Of a DNA stretch of 64,000 bases, positions 1 through 9,315 are shown piece by piece (position 1 is the stretch's first letter; each line of letters begins with the position of its first letter). Where the stretch lies: contig NZ_CP071613.1 in NCBI RefSeq assembly GCF_017357245.1, forward strand, positions 248,001 to 312,000. Reading direction: 5' to 3'. Both the position numbers and the translations under genes were made by a program. The DNA comes from Rhizobium bangladeshense (GTDB lineage Bacteria > Pseudomonadota > Alphaproteobacteria > Rhizobiales > Rhizobiaceae). The notes below the pieces were generated by a model that saw only the letters and a list, made by a program, of their open reading frames with translations, was not told where the DNA came from and did no database searches.

Positions 1-78
1 GTACAGATTGCGCCGTGAAAGAAGCAGTGGTGGCGGATGTTTCGTTCGGCCGCCAGTGATCCTCAGGTTTAGAATTGG

Positions 79-94
79 GTTGTCCGCGGACAAC
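79..94. other. parS-like partition site (distal copy 1)
   Basis: Perfect 16-bp palindrome GTTGTCCGCGGACAAC. It fits the repABC centromere consensus as I recall it (GTTNNCNGCNGNNAAC) at every fixed position. It also shares the 14-bp core TTGTCNGCNGACAA with the palindrome between repA and repB at 22386-22401, including positions the general consensus leaves free. RepB is therefore the likely ligand. An operator for an unrelated repressor remains possible because the site lies upstream of the cyclase gene. Confidence 0.6.
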
Positions 95-282
95 TGAGCG
101 CGTGGGACATCTGGTCGGCCGCAAGCAAAAATGCGCGAAGCTCCCGGCGGCACCTGGCAGCATGTCCGCGATGGCCATCCGACCCCAGCGGTCCGGGGGC
201 GTGGCAAGTCGGACATTATTCTTGCTGCGCGCATCTCTTATGAGGGCTGGCCTTCGTGTGCCGGCGGGGATCCCGTGGATCG

Positions 283-298
283 GTTGTCCGCGGACAAC
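283..298. other. parS-like partition site (distal copy 2)
   Basis: Second exact copy of the 16-bp palindrome, starting 204 bp after the first copy and about 110 bp upstream of the cyclase start. The DNA between the two copies contains no recognisable gene. Paired identical sites fit a secondary ParB/RepB loading region of the plasmid; they could alternatively be a looping operator pair. Confidence 0.6.
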
Positions 299-406
299 GT
301 ATTTTCCAGCTGAGCTTCATGTCTCGGGCGGCGATGCCGGAGGCGACGCCCTAGGTGGCACTTCGCTTATATGTTAATGTTCGGCATTGCTTCATGTGAG
401 GGGCTG

Positions 407-2149
407 ATGGACAGGAAGCTTGTGGCTATCCTAGCGGCCGACGTGGTTGGATACTCGGCGCTGATGGAGCGTGACGAGACGGGCACCTTCGAGCGTCTCA
501 CCACGATACGCAAGAAGCTGATCGAGCCGGAAATCGCCAGGCGACGCGGCTGCATCTTCAAGCTCATGGGAGACGGCTTGCTTGCCGAATTCTGCAGCGC
601 CGTGGATGCGGTTGAATGCGCGGTGTCAGTGCAGCGCGCGCTAAACGAGCGCAATGCGGAGGTGCCGCAGAATGAGCGGCTGGAGCTGAGAATAGGGCTC
701 AATCTCGGTGAAGTTATTGTCGACGGCGATGACCGCTATGGCGAAGGAGTCAATGTGTCGGCGCGCCTGCAGCAACTCGCCGATCCCGGCGGCATCTGTA
801 TCTCCGGCAAGGTCGTGCGCGAGGTCGAAAAGACACTTGCCTTCGGATTTGAACCGATGGGCGAGCAAAGGGTCAAGAACATTGCCGAGCCGATCACAGT
901 CCATCGTCTGGTGCAGGAAGGTACTTCTCCGGAAGCGCGATTGGCAAGGCCACCTGCCCTGCCGAATAAGCCGTCGATAGCCGTATTGGCCTTCGAAAAC
1001 ATGAGCGGCGACCCAGAGCAGGAATATTTTACCGATGGATTGGTTGAAGATGTCATCACTAACCTTTCGAAGATTTCGAGCCTTTTCGTCATCGCGCGAA
1101 ACTCCACCTTCGCCTACAAAAGCAGGGCCATGGACGTCAGGCAGATCGCCAGGGATCTAGGCGTTCGCTACGTGCTCGTAGGTAGTGTACGGCGGGCGGC
1201 GAACCGCTTGCGTATCACTGCGCACTTGATTGAAGGGCGGGACGCAACCCATATCTGGGCCGACAGGTTTGAGGGTGCGGCTGAGGACGTTTTCGATTTG
1301 CAGGATCAACTGACCGAACGGATCGTCGGAACGCTTGAGCCGACGATCCGGCGCGCGGAGATCGAGCGCGCGCGTCGCAAGCGGCCGGATAGCCTGGATG
1401 CCTATGATTTATTCCTCCGCGCGCTGCCGCACAGCTATGCCAATACACCGGCGGATACCAGTGAAGCTCTGCGGTTGCTGGGCGAGGCCTTGCGTCTTGA
1501 TCCCAACTATGCCTGCGCGCATGGCTATGCTGCCTGGGGATATGAACAGCGTTTCCTACGTGGCGGGTTCCATCCCGAGGACAGAGCTGCTGCTCTCAGG
1601 CACGCTGACGCGGCGCTCGCCACCGGCGGCGATGAACCGCAGGCGCTTTGCCTGGGGGGCTTCGTCCACGCCACGATCACGCATGATTATGACCGCTCCA
1701 TCAATGCGCTCGACAGGGCGCTGATGCTCGATGGAAATTCATCGCTCGCCTACGGTTTAAGCGCGATGGTTCACATGTTCAACGAAACCTATGATCAGTC
1801 ACGCGATCACGCATTCAGGGCCCTCCGGCTAAGCCCGCTCGATCCGATGAACTATCATTCCTATCTCGCGTTGGCCTGGGTCAGCCTGTTTACCGCTCGG
1901 TTTGAGGACGCCGTAAAATATTCAGCGCTCGGGATCCAAGTGAACCCCGCTTTCAGCATACTCCACGCCAGCCTAGCGGCGAGCTACGCCAATCTCGATC
2001 GGCTGGAGGCCGCCTGGGCAGCTGCCAGGCGCCTCCTGGAGGTCGCGCCCGGCTGGACGATCGGCGCGTTCGTACGAATGGATGTGGTGCGACCCCAGCT
2101 CATGGATGGGCTGGCATCGGCATTGCGCAAGGCAGGCTTGCCGGAATAG
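407..2149 (+). CDS. class III adenylate cyclase with TolB-like and TPR regions
   Basis: Predicted cyclic-nucleotide synthase of the multi-domain type common in rhizobia. Residues 1-165 form a class III cyclase domain: metal-binding Asp12 (ILAADVVGYS) and Asp56 (LMGDG), a Lys before the second Asp typical of ATP selection, and the transition-state pair Asn116/Arg120 (NVSAR). Residues about 195-300 resemble the TolB N-terminal-like region (SIAVLAFENMSGDPEQEYF), and the rest is helical TPR-like repeat, probably sensing a partner or ligand. No membrane segment is evident, so it should be cytoplasmic. I chose the ATG at 407 because GAGGGG sits 4-9 bases upstream; an in-frame ATG at 371 would add 12 residues without a good ribosome site. 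The signal it responds to is unknown. Confidence 0.85.
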   Translation: MDRKLVAILAADVVGYSALMERDETGTFERLTTIRKKLIEPEIARRRGCIFKLMGDGLLAEFCSAVDAVECAVSVQRALNERNAEVPQNERLELRIGLNLGEVIVDGDDRYGEGVNVSARLQQLADPGGICISGKVVREVEKTLAFGFEPMGEQRVKNIAEPITVHRLVQEGTSPEARLARPPALPNKPSIAVLAFENMSGDPEQEYFTDGLVEDVITNLSKISSLFVIARNSTFAYKSRAMDVRQIARDLGVRYVLVGSVRRAANRLRITAHLIEGRDATHIWADRFEGAAEDVFDLQDQLTERIVGTLEPTIRRAEIERARRKRPDSLDAYDLFLRALPHSYANTPADTSEALRLLGEALRLDPNYACAHGYAAWGYEQRFLRGGFHPEDRAAALRHADAALATGGDEPQALCLGGFVHATITHDYDRSINALDRALMLDGNSSLAYGLSAMVHMFNETYDQSRDHAFRALRLSPLDPMNYHSYLALAWVSLFTARFEDAVKYSALGIQVNPAFSILHASLAASYANLDRLEAAWAAARRLLEVAPGWTIGAFVRMDVVRPQLMDGLASALRKAGLPE

Positions 2150-2551
2150 GATTGCCACCCGCCGTTTGGCTCGGCTGGCTGCCATTGGAGAAACCGGCCG
2201 CTCAACCGCCGATCTCGGCAGTGAGATTAGGATCGAGATCGCGTTTCGTAAGGTTTTATGCGGTCCGGTTCTCCGGCTCTGGAGCCGCAACGGCAGCAAA
2301 CAGCGGCAGCACTCTCAGCCCCGCCCTCGCGAGGTAACGAAAGTAAAGACGGATTTCATTTCCGTATGCCCAGGCGGACCTTTTGAAATCAGTAACTTAT
2401 GACTTGATGATCTCTGCGCTTCCTGCGCGCAAAAACGTTACCGGGCGCAGGCAGAGCCCCTCCCCTGCCCGGATTCTCCGCAAGAAAGCAAGGGCTTGCA
2501 TCTTTTAGCGACGCCCAGCGTTATCAACGCAGCAAATCGGAGGATAGGGTA
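2150..2551. other. intergenic region without a recognisable gene
   Basis: About 400 bp between the cyclase and the YihY gene. Open frames here are short and lack family patterns. An imperfect hairpin (CCGGGC...GCCCGG, around 2443-2475) lies about 80 bp before the next gene but has no T-tract. A GGAGG at 2538-2542 serves the YihY start. Confidence 0.5.
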
Positions 2552-3631
2552 ATGGCTGATGCGCTCCACCTCAAGAGATTTCCCCTCGCCGCGACGGTGA
2601 TGGCGGCGGCGATCGGTGCTTTGGTCGTACTGCAGGCAAGGCAGCGCGACGCGCTGGCGCCGCCTGCCACGACCAGTTGGAGCGGCGATGATCACGGGCG
2701 TAGCGCAGCGACACCCGAGGCCATTCCGATGCGCGGCCTTCGCGACGTGTTCTGGCGCGTCTTCCATGAAATCCTGCACGACCGCGTCACGCTTATTGCC
2801 GCCGGCGTGACCTTCTATCTGCTGCTGGCGATCTTTCCGTCATTGGCGGCTCTCGTGTCTCTCTACGGATTGGTTGCCGATCCCGTCACCATCTCCGAAC
2901 ATCTGCGCGAGCTCGCCATTCTCTTGCCGCCCGGAGCTTTTGATCTTCTTGCCGATCAGATCAAGTCGCTTGTCGAAAAGCGAGAAAGCACGCTCGGCAT
3001 CACCTTCTTCGTCGGCCTCGCCGTCGCCCTCTGGAGCACGCACAACGGCACGCTCGCGATCTTCGACGCGATGAACGTCGCCTATGAGGAGGACGAGAAG
3101 CGCAGCCTCGTGCGGCTGAACCTGGTCGGCTTCTGCTTCACCTTATGCGTAATCTTCTTCGCCGGCCTGATGGTGGCGCTGGTCGGGGTGATGCCGGTCG
3201 TGCTCTCCTATCTCTGGCTCGACCGATTCCAGGAGCAAATGGCTCTTCTGCTGAGATGGCCACTGCTCCTGCTTGTGGTGGCGGCAGCAGTCATGCTGAT
3301 CTACCGCTTCGGTCCGAGCCGCGAACCTGCCAGGGTACGGTGGATGACCTGGGGTGCTGCTCTGACAGCGGTCGCCTGGGCCCTCATGTCGCTCGGCTTC
3401 TCCTTCTACCTCGAGCATTTCGCCAATTACGACGCCACCTACGGCACGCTCGGCGCGCTGATCGGCTTCCTCATCTGGATCTGGCTTTCCGTCGTCATTC
3501 TCATTGTCGGCGCGGAGGTCAACGCAGAGCTGGAGCACCAGACGGCGCGGGACACGACGACGGGCCATCCGCTGCCGATGGGCGCGCGCGGCGCCTATGT
3601 CGCCGATACTTTGGGCGAGACTGCGAGCTGA
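2552..3631 (+). CDS. YihY/BrkB-family inner-membrane protein
   Basis: Predicted polytopic membrane protein of the YihY (UPF0761, formerly BrkB/ribonuclease BN) family; the molecular function of the family is unsettled. The 359 residues start with one hydrophobic segment, followed by a hydrophilic stretch and the family core: FYLLLAIFPSLAALVSLYG near residue 90, further hydrophobic segments around 150, 195, 230 and 275, and the signature YGTLGALIGFLIWIWLS near 310. The C-terminus is hydrophilic. The extra hydrophobic segment before residue 40 is longer than in many homologues, so a later start is conceivable, but the ATG used has a GGAGG box. It is not clearly in an operon with its neighbours. 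Confidence 0.85.
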   Translation: MADALHLKRFPLAATVMAAAIGALVVLQARQRDALAPPATTSWSGDDHGRSAATPEAIPMRGLRDVFWRVFHEILHDRVTLIAAGVTFYLLLAIFPSLAALVSLYGLVADPVTISEHLRELAILLPPGAFDLLADQIKSLVEKRESTLGITFFVGLAVALWSTHNGTLAIFDAMNVAYEEDEKRSLVRLNLVGFCFTLCVIFFAGLMVALVGVMPVVLSYLWLDRFQEQMALLLRWPLLLLVVAAAVMLIYRFGPSREPARVRWMTWGAALTAVAWALMSLGFSFYLEHFANYDATYGTLGALIGFLIWIWLSVVILIVGAEVNAELEHQTARDTTTGHPLPMGARGAYVADTLGETAS

Positions 3632-3768
3632 GCGGCGGGGCTTGATGCCAAGAAGTGCGATCAGTTCTCGGATGAAATCTTGCTCCACTCTTCAGTTGAG
3701 CAGTCTCGGTGACTGCTCCTCGAATTGATGTATCCTAACCCTCGGCAGGTTCGACAGAGGAGACGATC

Positions 3769-5052
3769 ATGACCGCCCCGCACCCTTCCAAAACCCATAT
3801 CGGCAATCACGCGCTGCATCCCGAAACGCAGATGCTGAATTACGGCTACGATCCCGAACTTTCGGAAGGGGCGGTCAAGCCACCGGTATTCCTCACCTCC
3901 ACCTTCGTCTTCAATTCCGCCGAGGACGGCCGCGACTTCTTCGACTACGTCTCTGGCCGTCGCGAGCCGCCGGCCGGCAAGGGCGCTGGCCTCGTCTATT
4001 CGCGCTTCAACCATCCAAACAGCGAGATTGTCGAAGACAGGCTCGCCGTCTATGAGCGGGCCGAAAGCGGCGCTCTCTTCTCCTCAGGCATGGCGGCGAT
4101 TGCCACAACTCTGTTCGCCTTCGTTCGGCCGGGCGATGCGATCCTGCATTCGCAGCCGCTCTATGGCGGCACAGAAACCTTGCTGGCAAAGACCTTCCTC
4201 AATTTCGGGGTTGCCGCAGTCGGCTTTGCCGATGGGGTCAGCGAGGGCTCGGTGCAGAAGGCGGCGGAGGAGGCGGCGGCGAAGGGTCGTGTCTCCGTGA
4301 TCCTGATCGAGACGCCTGCCAATCCGACCAACAGCCTGGTCGATATCGCGATGATCCGGCGTGTGGCCGATTCGATCGGAGCGAAGCAGGGGCATCAGCC
4401 GATCGTCGTCTGCGACAATACCCTGCTCGGGCCGGTCTTCCAGCGGCCAATCGAGCATGGCGCCGATATCTCGCTCTATTCGCTGACCAAATATGTCGGC
4501 GGCCACTCCGATCTGATCGCCGGAGCCGTCCTCGGGTGCAAGGCTGTCATCAAGCAGGTCAAGGCGTTGCGCGGCGCGATCGGCACCCAGCTCGATCCGC
4601 ATTCCTGTTGGATGCTCGGCCGGTCGCTGGAAACGCTTCAGCTGCGCATGGAGCGGGCAAACAGCAATGCCCGGGCCGTCGCCGATTTCCTGCGCGGTCA
4701 TCCGAAGGTCGAGACGGTCCATTATCTCCCATACCACGACCCGGACTCGCCGTCGGGCCGCACATTCGCCGCACAAAGCACCGGCGCCGGCTCGACCTTT
4801 TCTTTCGATATCCGCGGCGGCCAGCCGGCCTCCTTCAAATTCCTGAATGCCCTGCAGGTCTTCAAGCTCGCCGTCAGCCTCGGCGGCACGGAATCCCTTG
4901 CGAGCCACCCCGCTACAATGACGCATTCCGGCGTGCCTGCCGATATCAGGGAGCGCATCGGCGTGCTGGAATCGACGATCCGCCTGTCGATCGGCATCGA
5001 GCATCCGGATGATCTCATCGCCGATCTGGAACTGGCGCTGCAGGCGGCCTGA
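3769..5052 (+). CDS. cystathionine gamma-synthase/gamma-lyase family PLP enzyme
   Basis: Predicted PLP-dependent enzyme of sulfur amino-acid metabolism (Cys/Met metabolism family). The 427 residues are typical for the family. Visible landmarks are the YSRFNHPN substrate/cofactor segment, SGMAAIATT near residue 105, VCDNTLLGP containing the PLP-pairing Asp, and the Schiff-base lysine in [14 protein letters not shown]. The late [17 protein letters not shown] segment is a family hallmark. Whether it acts as cystathionine gamma-synthase, cystathionine or methionine gamma-lyase, or O-acetylhomoserine sulfhydrylase cannot be decided by reading. A strong box (GAGGAGA) precedes the ATG. It is monocistronic and convergent with the cupin gene. 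Confidence 0.85.
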   Translation: MTAPHPSKTHIGNHALHPETQMLNYGYDPELSEGAVKPPVFLTSTFVFNSAEDGRDFFDYVSGRREPPAGKGAGLVYSRFNHPNSEIVEDRLAVYERAESGALFSSGMAAIATTLFAFVRPGDAILHSQPLYGGTETLLAKTFLNFGVAAVGFADGVSEGSVQKAAEEAAAKGRVSVILIETPANPTNSLVDIAMIRRVADSIGAKQGHQPIVVCDNTLLGPVFQRPIEHGADISLYSLTKYVGGHSDLIAGAVLGCKAVIKQVKALRGAIGTQLDPHSCWMLGRSLETLQLRMERANSNARAVADFLRGHPKVETVHYLPYHDPDSPSGRTFAAQSTGAGSTFSFDIRGGQPASFKFLNALQVFKLAVSLGGTESLASHPATMTHSGVPADIRERIGVLESTIRLSIGIEHPDDLIADLELALQAA

Positions 5053-5064
5053 GGCGGTGGGAAA

Positions 5065-5089
5065 CGATGCCCGGCGGCGCCGGGCATCG
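5065..5089. terminator. inverted repeat between convergent genes
   Basis: Perfect 11-bp arms (CGATGCCCGGC / GCCGGGCATCG) around a 3-base GGC loop, located 12 bp after the PLP gene stop and 9 bp before the end of the cupin gene on the other strand. Position suggests a bidirectional terminator; neither side has a good T-tract. Confidence 0.5.
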
Positions 5090-5098
5090 GGAGCGGCT

Positions 5099-5512
5099 TT
5101 ACTTGTCGTCGATCGTCAGTTCCGTCTCGTCCGTGTCAAGCACGAAGACCGCAAGCAGGCGTGCCGGCTCGGTTGTGCTGGCGTTGGCGCTGACGCTGTG
5201 ATGATCGCCGGGAAATTCCGCGAAGCTTTCTCCGGCCTTATAGGTTTTCACCGGACCGTCGTTGACCGCGCTGCGGATCGAACCTTCGAGAACGGTGGCA
5301 TAGATGAAGGCCGAATCCGGATGGGTATGGCCGGGTGACATGCCGCCGGGCTGATATTCCACCAGCACGCCCTTCATGCTTTTGCCCGGAACATTGGGAA
5401 GCTTCTGGTCGAAAACCACGCTTACCTTCGCTTTCTCGCCTCCGGCGTGAACCTGGGTGCCGGCTGCAAGCACAAGGGCGAAGGCTGTTACCGAGATCAT
5501 TTCCCTGAGCAT
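5099..5512 (-). CDS. exported cupin-domain protein
   Basis: Small beta-barrel protein of the cupin superfamily, probably periplasmic. The chosen start gives MLREMISVTAFALVLAAG followed by an Ala-x-Ala-like site near HAGG, a Sec-type signal peptide. The cupin core follows: GHTHPDSAFIYATVLEG, with the metal-binding His pair, then a second strand region with GDHHSVSA. The ATG at 5512 has GGAG in the right place, and upstream extension adds only Arg-rich non-family residues. It lies 50 bp behind the NAD(P)-binding gene and probably shares its transcript. Ligand and activity are unknown. Confidence 0.8.
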   Translation of the reverse strand: MLREMISVTAFALVLAAGTQVHAGGEKAKVSVVFDQKLPNVPGKSMKGVLVEYQPGGMSPGHTHPDSAFIYATVLEGSIRSAVNDGPVKTYKAGESFAEFPGDHHSVSANASTTEPARLLAVFVLDTDETELTIDDK

Positions 5513-5561
5513 ATCTTGTCTCCTCAGTTTATAGAATGGTCGACGAAGGCCACCTCGCTGG

Positions 5562-6326
5562 TCAGGCGCTCTTTTTCTGCGGCGGCTGCTGGCGCAGCCA
5601 GTCGTCGAAGCGGATTTTGCCGAGCCGCGCATTGGCACCGGTGACGAGCGAGGTGTCATCGAGCTCGACGCCGAAATAGCGGGCGTGCGGATCCGCCATC
5701 ACCTGGCGCGGATCGTTCGTCGCCTTGAAGAGACGCGTGACGATATCGGTGAGACGGATCTTCTCCGGGCCGCCGATCTCGATCGTGCCGTTCACAGGTG
5801 CTGCGAGCGCCACTTCGGCCATGACGTCTGCGACGTCGTCGGAGGCGATCGGCTGCAGGTAGGCCGGCGACAGGTGCGCGGTCTGGCCGACCGTGTTCGC
5901 CTGGGCGATGCCCGCCATGAATTCATGAAACTGGGTGGAATGCACAATGGTATAGGGAATGCCGGAGCCTTTGATCAGCTCTTCCTGGGCCATCTTGGCG
6001 CGCATGTAGCCGCTGCCCTGCAGCCGCTCCATGCCGACGATCGACAGCGCGATGTGATGCTTCACGCCGGCCGCCGCGCCCGCCTTGAGCAGGTTGCGGC
6101 CCGAGGTCTGGAAGAATTCGAGGACGGCCTTGTCCTCGAAGGAGGACGAGTTGGCAAGGTCGAGCACCACCTCGGCGCCCGATAGCGCTTCGGCAACGCC
6201 TTTGCCGCTGATCGTATCGACGCCCGAGTTCGGCGAAGCCGCCAGAACGTCATGCCCTTTCCCACGCAGCCTTTCCACGGTCTTCGAGCCGATGAGCCCG
6301 GTGCCGCCGATGACGACGATCTTCAT
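5562..6326 (-). CDS. NmrA/atypical-SDR family NAD(P)-binding protein
   Basis: Predicted Rossmann-fold protein of 254 residues, like NAD(P)H-binding epimerase/NmrA-type atypical SDRs. The dinucleotide loop is at the very N-terminus (VVIGGTGLIGSKT), Arg20 fits an NADP preference, and there is a mid-region ALSIVGMERLQGSGYMRAKMAQEELI resembling the YxxxK helix, where the lysine of RAKMAQEE may be equivalent. It may act as an oxidoreductase or as a redox-sensing regulator. It is the first gene of a two-gene unit with the exported cupin. Confidence 0.8.
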   Translation of the reverse strand: MKIVVIGGTGLIGSKTVERLRGKGHDVLAASPNSGVDTISGKGVAEALSGAEVVLDLANSSSFEDKAVLEFFQTSGRNLLKAGAAAGVKHHIALSIVGMERLQGSGYMRAKMAQEELIKGSGIPYTIVHSTQFHEFMAGIAQANTVGQTAHLSPAYLQPIASDDVADVMAEVALAAPVNGTIEIGGPEKIRLTDIVTRLFKATNDPRQVMADPHARYFGVELDDTSLVTGANARLGKIRFDDWLRQQPPQKKSA

Positions 6327-6617
6327 GGTAATCTCCCTTGTCCGTTACGAAGAATGTCCTCTGCTGACTTGCCTTGAAGCCGCAATCTGCGTGCCTGCAA
6401 GGGCAAGTCACTTCATCGGCCGGAACCGATCGGCAGGAGAATGCGCCGGATCGCGGCGGCGAACCATTCTCTCTCGGTCGCTGTCGGCCTATGCCAAGGC
6501 AGTAGGACGGCTAGTCCTGGATCGAAGCGGCCTGCGGAAATGGAGGGGATTTTGCGTCGCCCGGCGTTGGGAAGGAGCGGAGATGGTGCGACGCCTCCGT
6601 TCCCGACTGCCGTCTCA

Positions 6618-7817
6618 TCAAGACAAGCTAACCGCCTCGAACAGCGCCGTCAGTCCGATGCCGCCGCCGATGCCGATCATGGCGAGGCCGGTCGCGGCGG
6701 GCGACCAGCCGTCCTTGCGCACCAGCTGGCTATATAGCCGGCTTACGAGGATCGCGCCCGAGGCGCCGAAGGGATGGCCGAGCGCGATGGCGCCGCCCTC
6801 CCGGTTGACTGCGTCGGCTGATATATCCAACTGATCGAGCGATGCCAGGACCTGGGCGGCAAAAGCCTCATTGAATTCGATCACGTCGATCTTCGAGAGC
6901 GAGAGGCCGGGCTGGCGCTGCAGAAGCTTTCCGGTCGAGGCGACCGGGCCGATGCCGAGCAGATTGGGATCGACGCCGGCAGCCGCGCTATCGATGAAGG
7001 CGAGGCCCTTTTCGATACCGAGGTTCCTCGCCATGCCGCGGCTCATGACGAGAACCAGGCAGGCTCCGTCATTCAGAGGGCAGGCATTGCCTGCCGTTAC
7101 CGAGCCGTCGGCCAGGAAAACGGGTTTCAGCTTTTCGAGCGCCTCGAGCGATGTCGATGGACGCGGGCATTCGTCTCGCTCCACCAGGCCATTGGCGGTG
7201 AGGATCTCGACGATCTCGGGCCGGAAGAGGCCCGCTTCGGCCGCTGCGACGGCGAGGCGGTGGCTGCGGAGCGCGAATTCATCCTGCTGCCGGCGGGATA
7301 TGCCGAATTGGCGCGCGACATGTTCGGCGGCAATGCCCATCTCCGGATCGCCGATCGCCTCGGGGGAAAACCGGGCACGCCCGTAGAAGCGCGGCAGCGC
7401 GCCGGTTGATTTCGGTCTTTCGACGCGCCACGGCGCGGTGCTGACGCTTTCGACGCCGCCGGCGAGAAAACAGGCTCCCGCCTTCGCCTGGATCAGCCGG
7501 GCGGCCAGGATGATTGCTTCCAGTCCCGAACCGCATTGCCGGTCGATGGCGACGCCGGGAACGGCGATCGGCAGGCCGGCATTGAGGGCCGCCAGCCGGC
7601 CGATATTGCCGCCGCCGCCGGCGGCATTGCCGACCAGCACATCGTCGATTGTGTCGGGGGCAATGCCGGTTTCCGCAAGGATACGGCGGATGATCGGGGC
7701 AAGCAGGTCTTCGGCCGCGACCGTCGAGAGCGAGCCGAAGGCCCGGCCGATCGGCGCGCGGTAGGCGACGACCACGATCGGCTGCCAATCCTCGTCAGGC
7801 TGATAAGCGTAGGACAA
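6618..7817 (-). CDS. thiolase-family acyltransferase with altered C-terminal active site
   Basis: Predicted acetyl-CoA acyltransferase-like enzyme of 399 residues. The nucleophilic cysteine is in DRQCGSGLEA near residue 95; NEAFAAQ and the GGAIALGHPFGASG histidine motif are intact. The last motif, normally CIGGG with the acid/base cysteine, reads GIGGG here, so that cysteine is replaced by glycine. Classical thiolytic chemistry may be impaired or changed. The start codon is TTG with GGGAGG just upstream, and the gene overlaps the end of the upstream ligase gene by 23 bp, implying translational coupling. With the ligase and thioesterase it forms an operon for activating, condensing or cleaving, and releasing acyl groups; the substrate is unknown. 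Confidence 0.85.
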   Translation of the reverse strand: MSYAYQPDEDWQPIVVVAYRAPIGRAFGSLSTVAAEDLLAPIIRRILAETGIAPDTIDDVLVGNAAGGGGNIGRLAALNAGLPIAVPGVAIDRQCGSGLEAIILAARLIQAKAGACFLAGGVESVSTAPWRVERPKSTGALPRFYGRARFSPEAIGDPEMGIAAEHVARQFGISRRQQDEFALRSHRLAVAAAEAGLFRPEIVEILTANGLVERDECPRPSTSLEALEKLKPVFLADGSVTAGNACPLNDGACLVLVMSRGMARNLGIEKGLAFIDSAAAGVDPNLLGIGPVASTGKLLQRQPGLSLSKIDVIEFNEAFAAQVLASLDQLDISADAVNREGGAIALGHPFGASGAILVSRLYSQLVRKDGWSPAATGLAMIGIGGGIGLTALFEAVSLS

Positions 7818-9312
7818 GACCGCCTCCCGAAACCACTGATGCCTCTACCTGCCCGCGCGCGATCTTGCCGCTGCTCGTCATCGGCCAGCAGCCGATATGG
7901 TAGAATTGCCTGGGGATCTTGAACCTTGCGAGCTTGCCCGCGCAATGGTCGCCGAGAATTTTCGCATCCGTCGCTTCGCCCGATATCACGGCGACGATCC
8001 TTTGGCCGTAATAGGCATCCGGCAGCCCGAAGACGACGGCGTCTTCGACGCCGGGGCAGGTTTTGAGTGCGCTCTCGATCTCGGCGGGGTAGACGTTGTT
8101 GCCGCCCGATATCAACATGCCGCCGGCCCGGCCAATCACCCGCAGCATGCCGTTTTGATCGATTTCGCCGAGATCGCCGACCGTGGCACCCGCCGGGGTG
8201 ACCCGAAACGCCTGCCCGTCGTCGCCCCAGAGATAGCCGTCGGCGATCAGGTCGCTGTTGACGAAGATGGTGCCCGGCACATCGGTGCCGACATCGTTTT
8301 CTTCGGGGTCGCGAATGGATATTTTGACGCCGGGGTAGGCGCGTCCGACCCGGTCGATCGGATCGTCGGTCGCGCCGCCGACGAGCGTCGAAACCGTCAT
8401 GAAGCCGATCTCGGACGCGCCGTAATATTCCCGGATGCGCGCCTTCGGAAAAAGGCGGCGCATGGATTCAACCTCGTTCAGGTTCAGTTTCGCCCCGGCG
8501 GTCAGCACGTCGCGCATGGATATCAGCGGCGCGTCCGCCCATGCCCGGGCAATGCCCGCTATATGGGTCGGAACGGCGACCAGCCGTTCGATGCCGGAAG
8601 AGAGGATGTGGGCAACCGCGCCGGGGTTCCATTTCCCCACCGAATGAAAGGTCGCCCCGGCATCGAGCGCCTCGACTAGGGCGTAAAGCGCAAGGCCATG
8701 CGCCAGGGCGCCGGGACAGAGGGTCGAGGGCGCGTCCCGGAGTTCGAAAACCAGACGTCCCCGGTCGAGGCTCCGGCGCCACTGCTCGCGCGAGCGATAA
8801 TAGGCCTTCGGCTCGGCTGTTGTGCCCGAGGTGAAGCCGATCAGGAAGATTCCCTCGGCATCGACCGGCAAGTCGTCCGGTTCTGCCGCGAGGTCGAAGG
8901 GCTCGGCGCCGGCAACGATGAAGGGGATGCCGAGCCTGCGGCCGATTTCGGCGCTCGGGCTCGAACCATCGTCGACGACGAGCACGTCAGGTATCAGGCG
9001 CTCGACGATGCGTTCGATCCTTTCGGCCGGCATCATCGGATCGATCACCGCTGAGGCATTCGGGAGCGCGGTGGCGGCGACGAAGTATTCGGCAAAGCCG
9101 ATGTGGTTGCCGAGGCTCATGGCGACCAGCTTCTCGACGCCCGGCAGATCGAGCGAGCGGCGGTTCGAGCGCGGAAGCTCCTGGAGAAACCGACAGATCG
9201 CGCTCGAGCGGGAATAAAGTTCGCCATAGGTCAGGCAGCGGCGGTCGAGCACGACTGCCGGCTTTTCCGGTCTCTCCAAGGCATGTCGAAGAAGCGCTGC
9301 ATGGATCGGCAT
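7795..9312 (-). CDS. AMP-forming acyl-CoA synthetase/ligase
   Basis: Class I adenylate-forming enzyme of 505 residues. Core motifs in order: the phosphate loop GFTSGTTAEPKAYY near 170 (family norm TSGTTGxPK, so the second Gly is Ala), YGASEIGF near 300, the GDLGEID aspartate near 385, hinge RVIGRAGGMLISGGNNVYPAEIE, and the C-terminal lysine in SSGKIARGQ. Expected to adenylate a carboxylic acid and transfer it to CoA; chain length cannot be predicted. It sits between the thioesterase (3 bp upstream) and thiolase (23 bp overlap), so the three genes form a tight operon. Confidence 0.85.
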   Translation of the reverse strand: MPIHAALLRHALERPEKPAVVLDRRCLTYGELYSRSSAICRFLQELPRSNRRSLDLPGVEKLVAMSLGNHIGFAEYFVAATALPNASAVIDPMMPAERIERIVERLIPDVLVVDDGSSPSAEIGRRLGIPFIVAGAEPFDLAAEPDDLPVDAEGIFLIGFTSGTTAEPKAYYRSREQWRRSLDRGRLVFELRDAPSTLCPGALAHGLALYALVEALDAGATFHSVGKWNPGAVAHILSSGIERLVAVPTHIAGIARAWADAPLISMRDVLTAGAKLNLNEVESMRRLFPKARIREYYGASEIGFMTVSTLVGGATDDPIDRVGRAYPGVKISIRDPEENDVGTDVPGTIFVNSDLIADGYLWGDDGQAFRVTPAGATVGDLGEIDQNGMLRVIGRAGGMLISGGNNVYPAEIESALKTCPGVEDAVVFGLPDAYYGQRIVAVISGEATDAKILGDHCAGKLARFKIPRQFYHIGCWPMTSSGKIARGQVEASVVSGGGLVLRLSA

Positions 9313-9315
9313 GGC

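Noticed and set aside
79..94. LacI-family operator as explanation of the palindrome
   Set aside because: LacI operators are usually centred on CG; this one is centred on GC and matches parS fully, so parS is the better reading.
75..377. 100-codon open frame covering both distal palindromes
   Set aside because: No family pattern, no ribosome site, and the palindromes and overlap with the cyclase leader argue for non-coding DNA.
4084..5004. 306-codon open frame antisense to the PLP enzyme
   Set aside because: Shadow of a complete PLP-enzyme gene, no ribosome site or family pattern.
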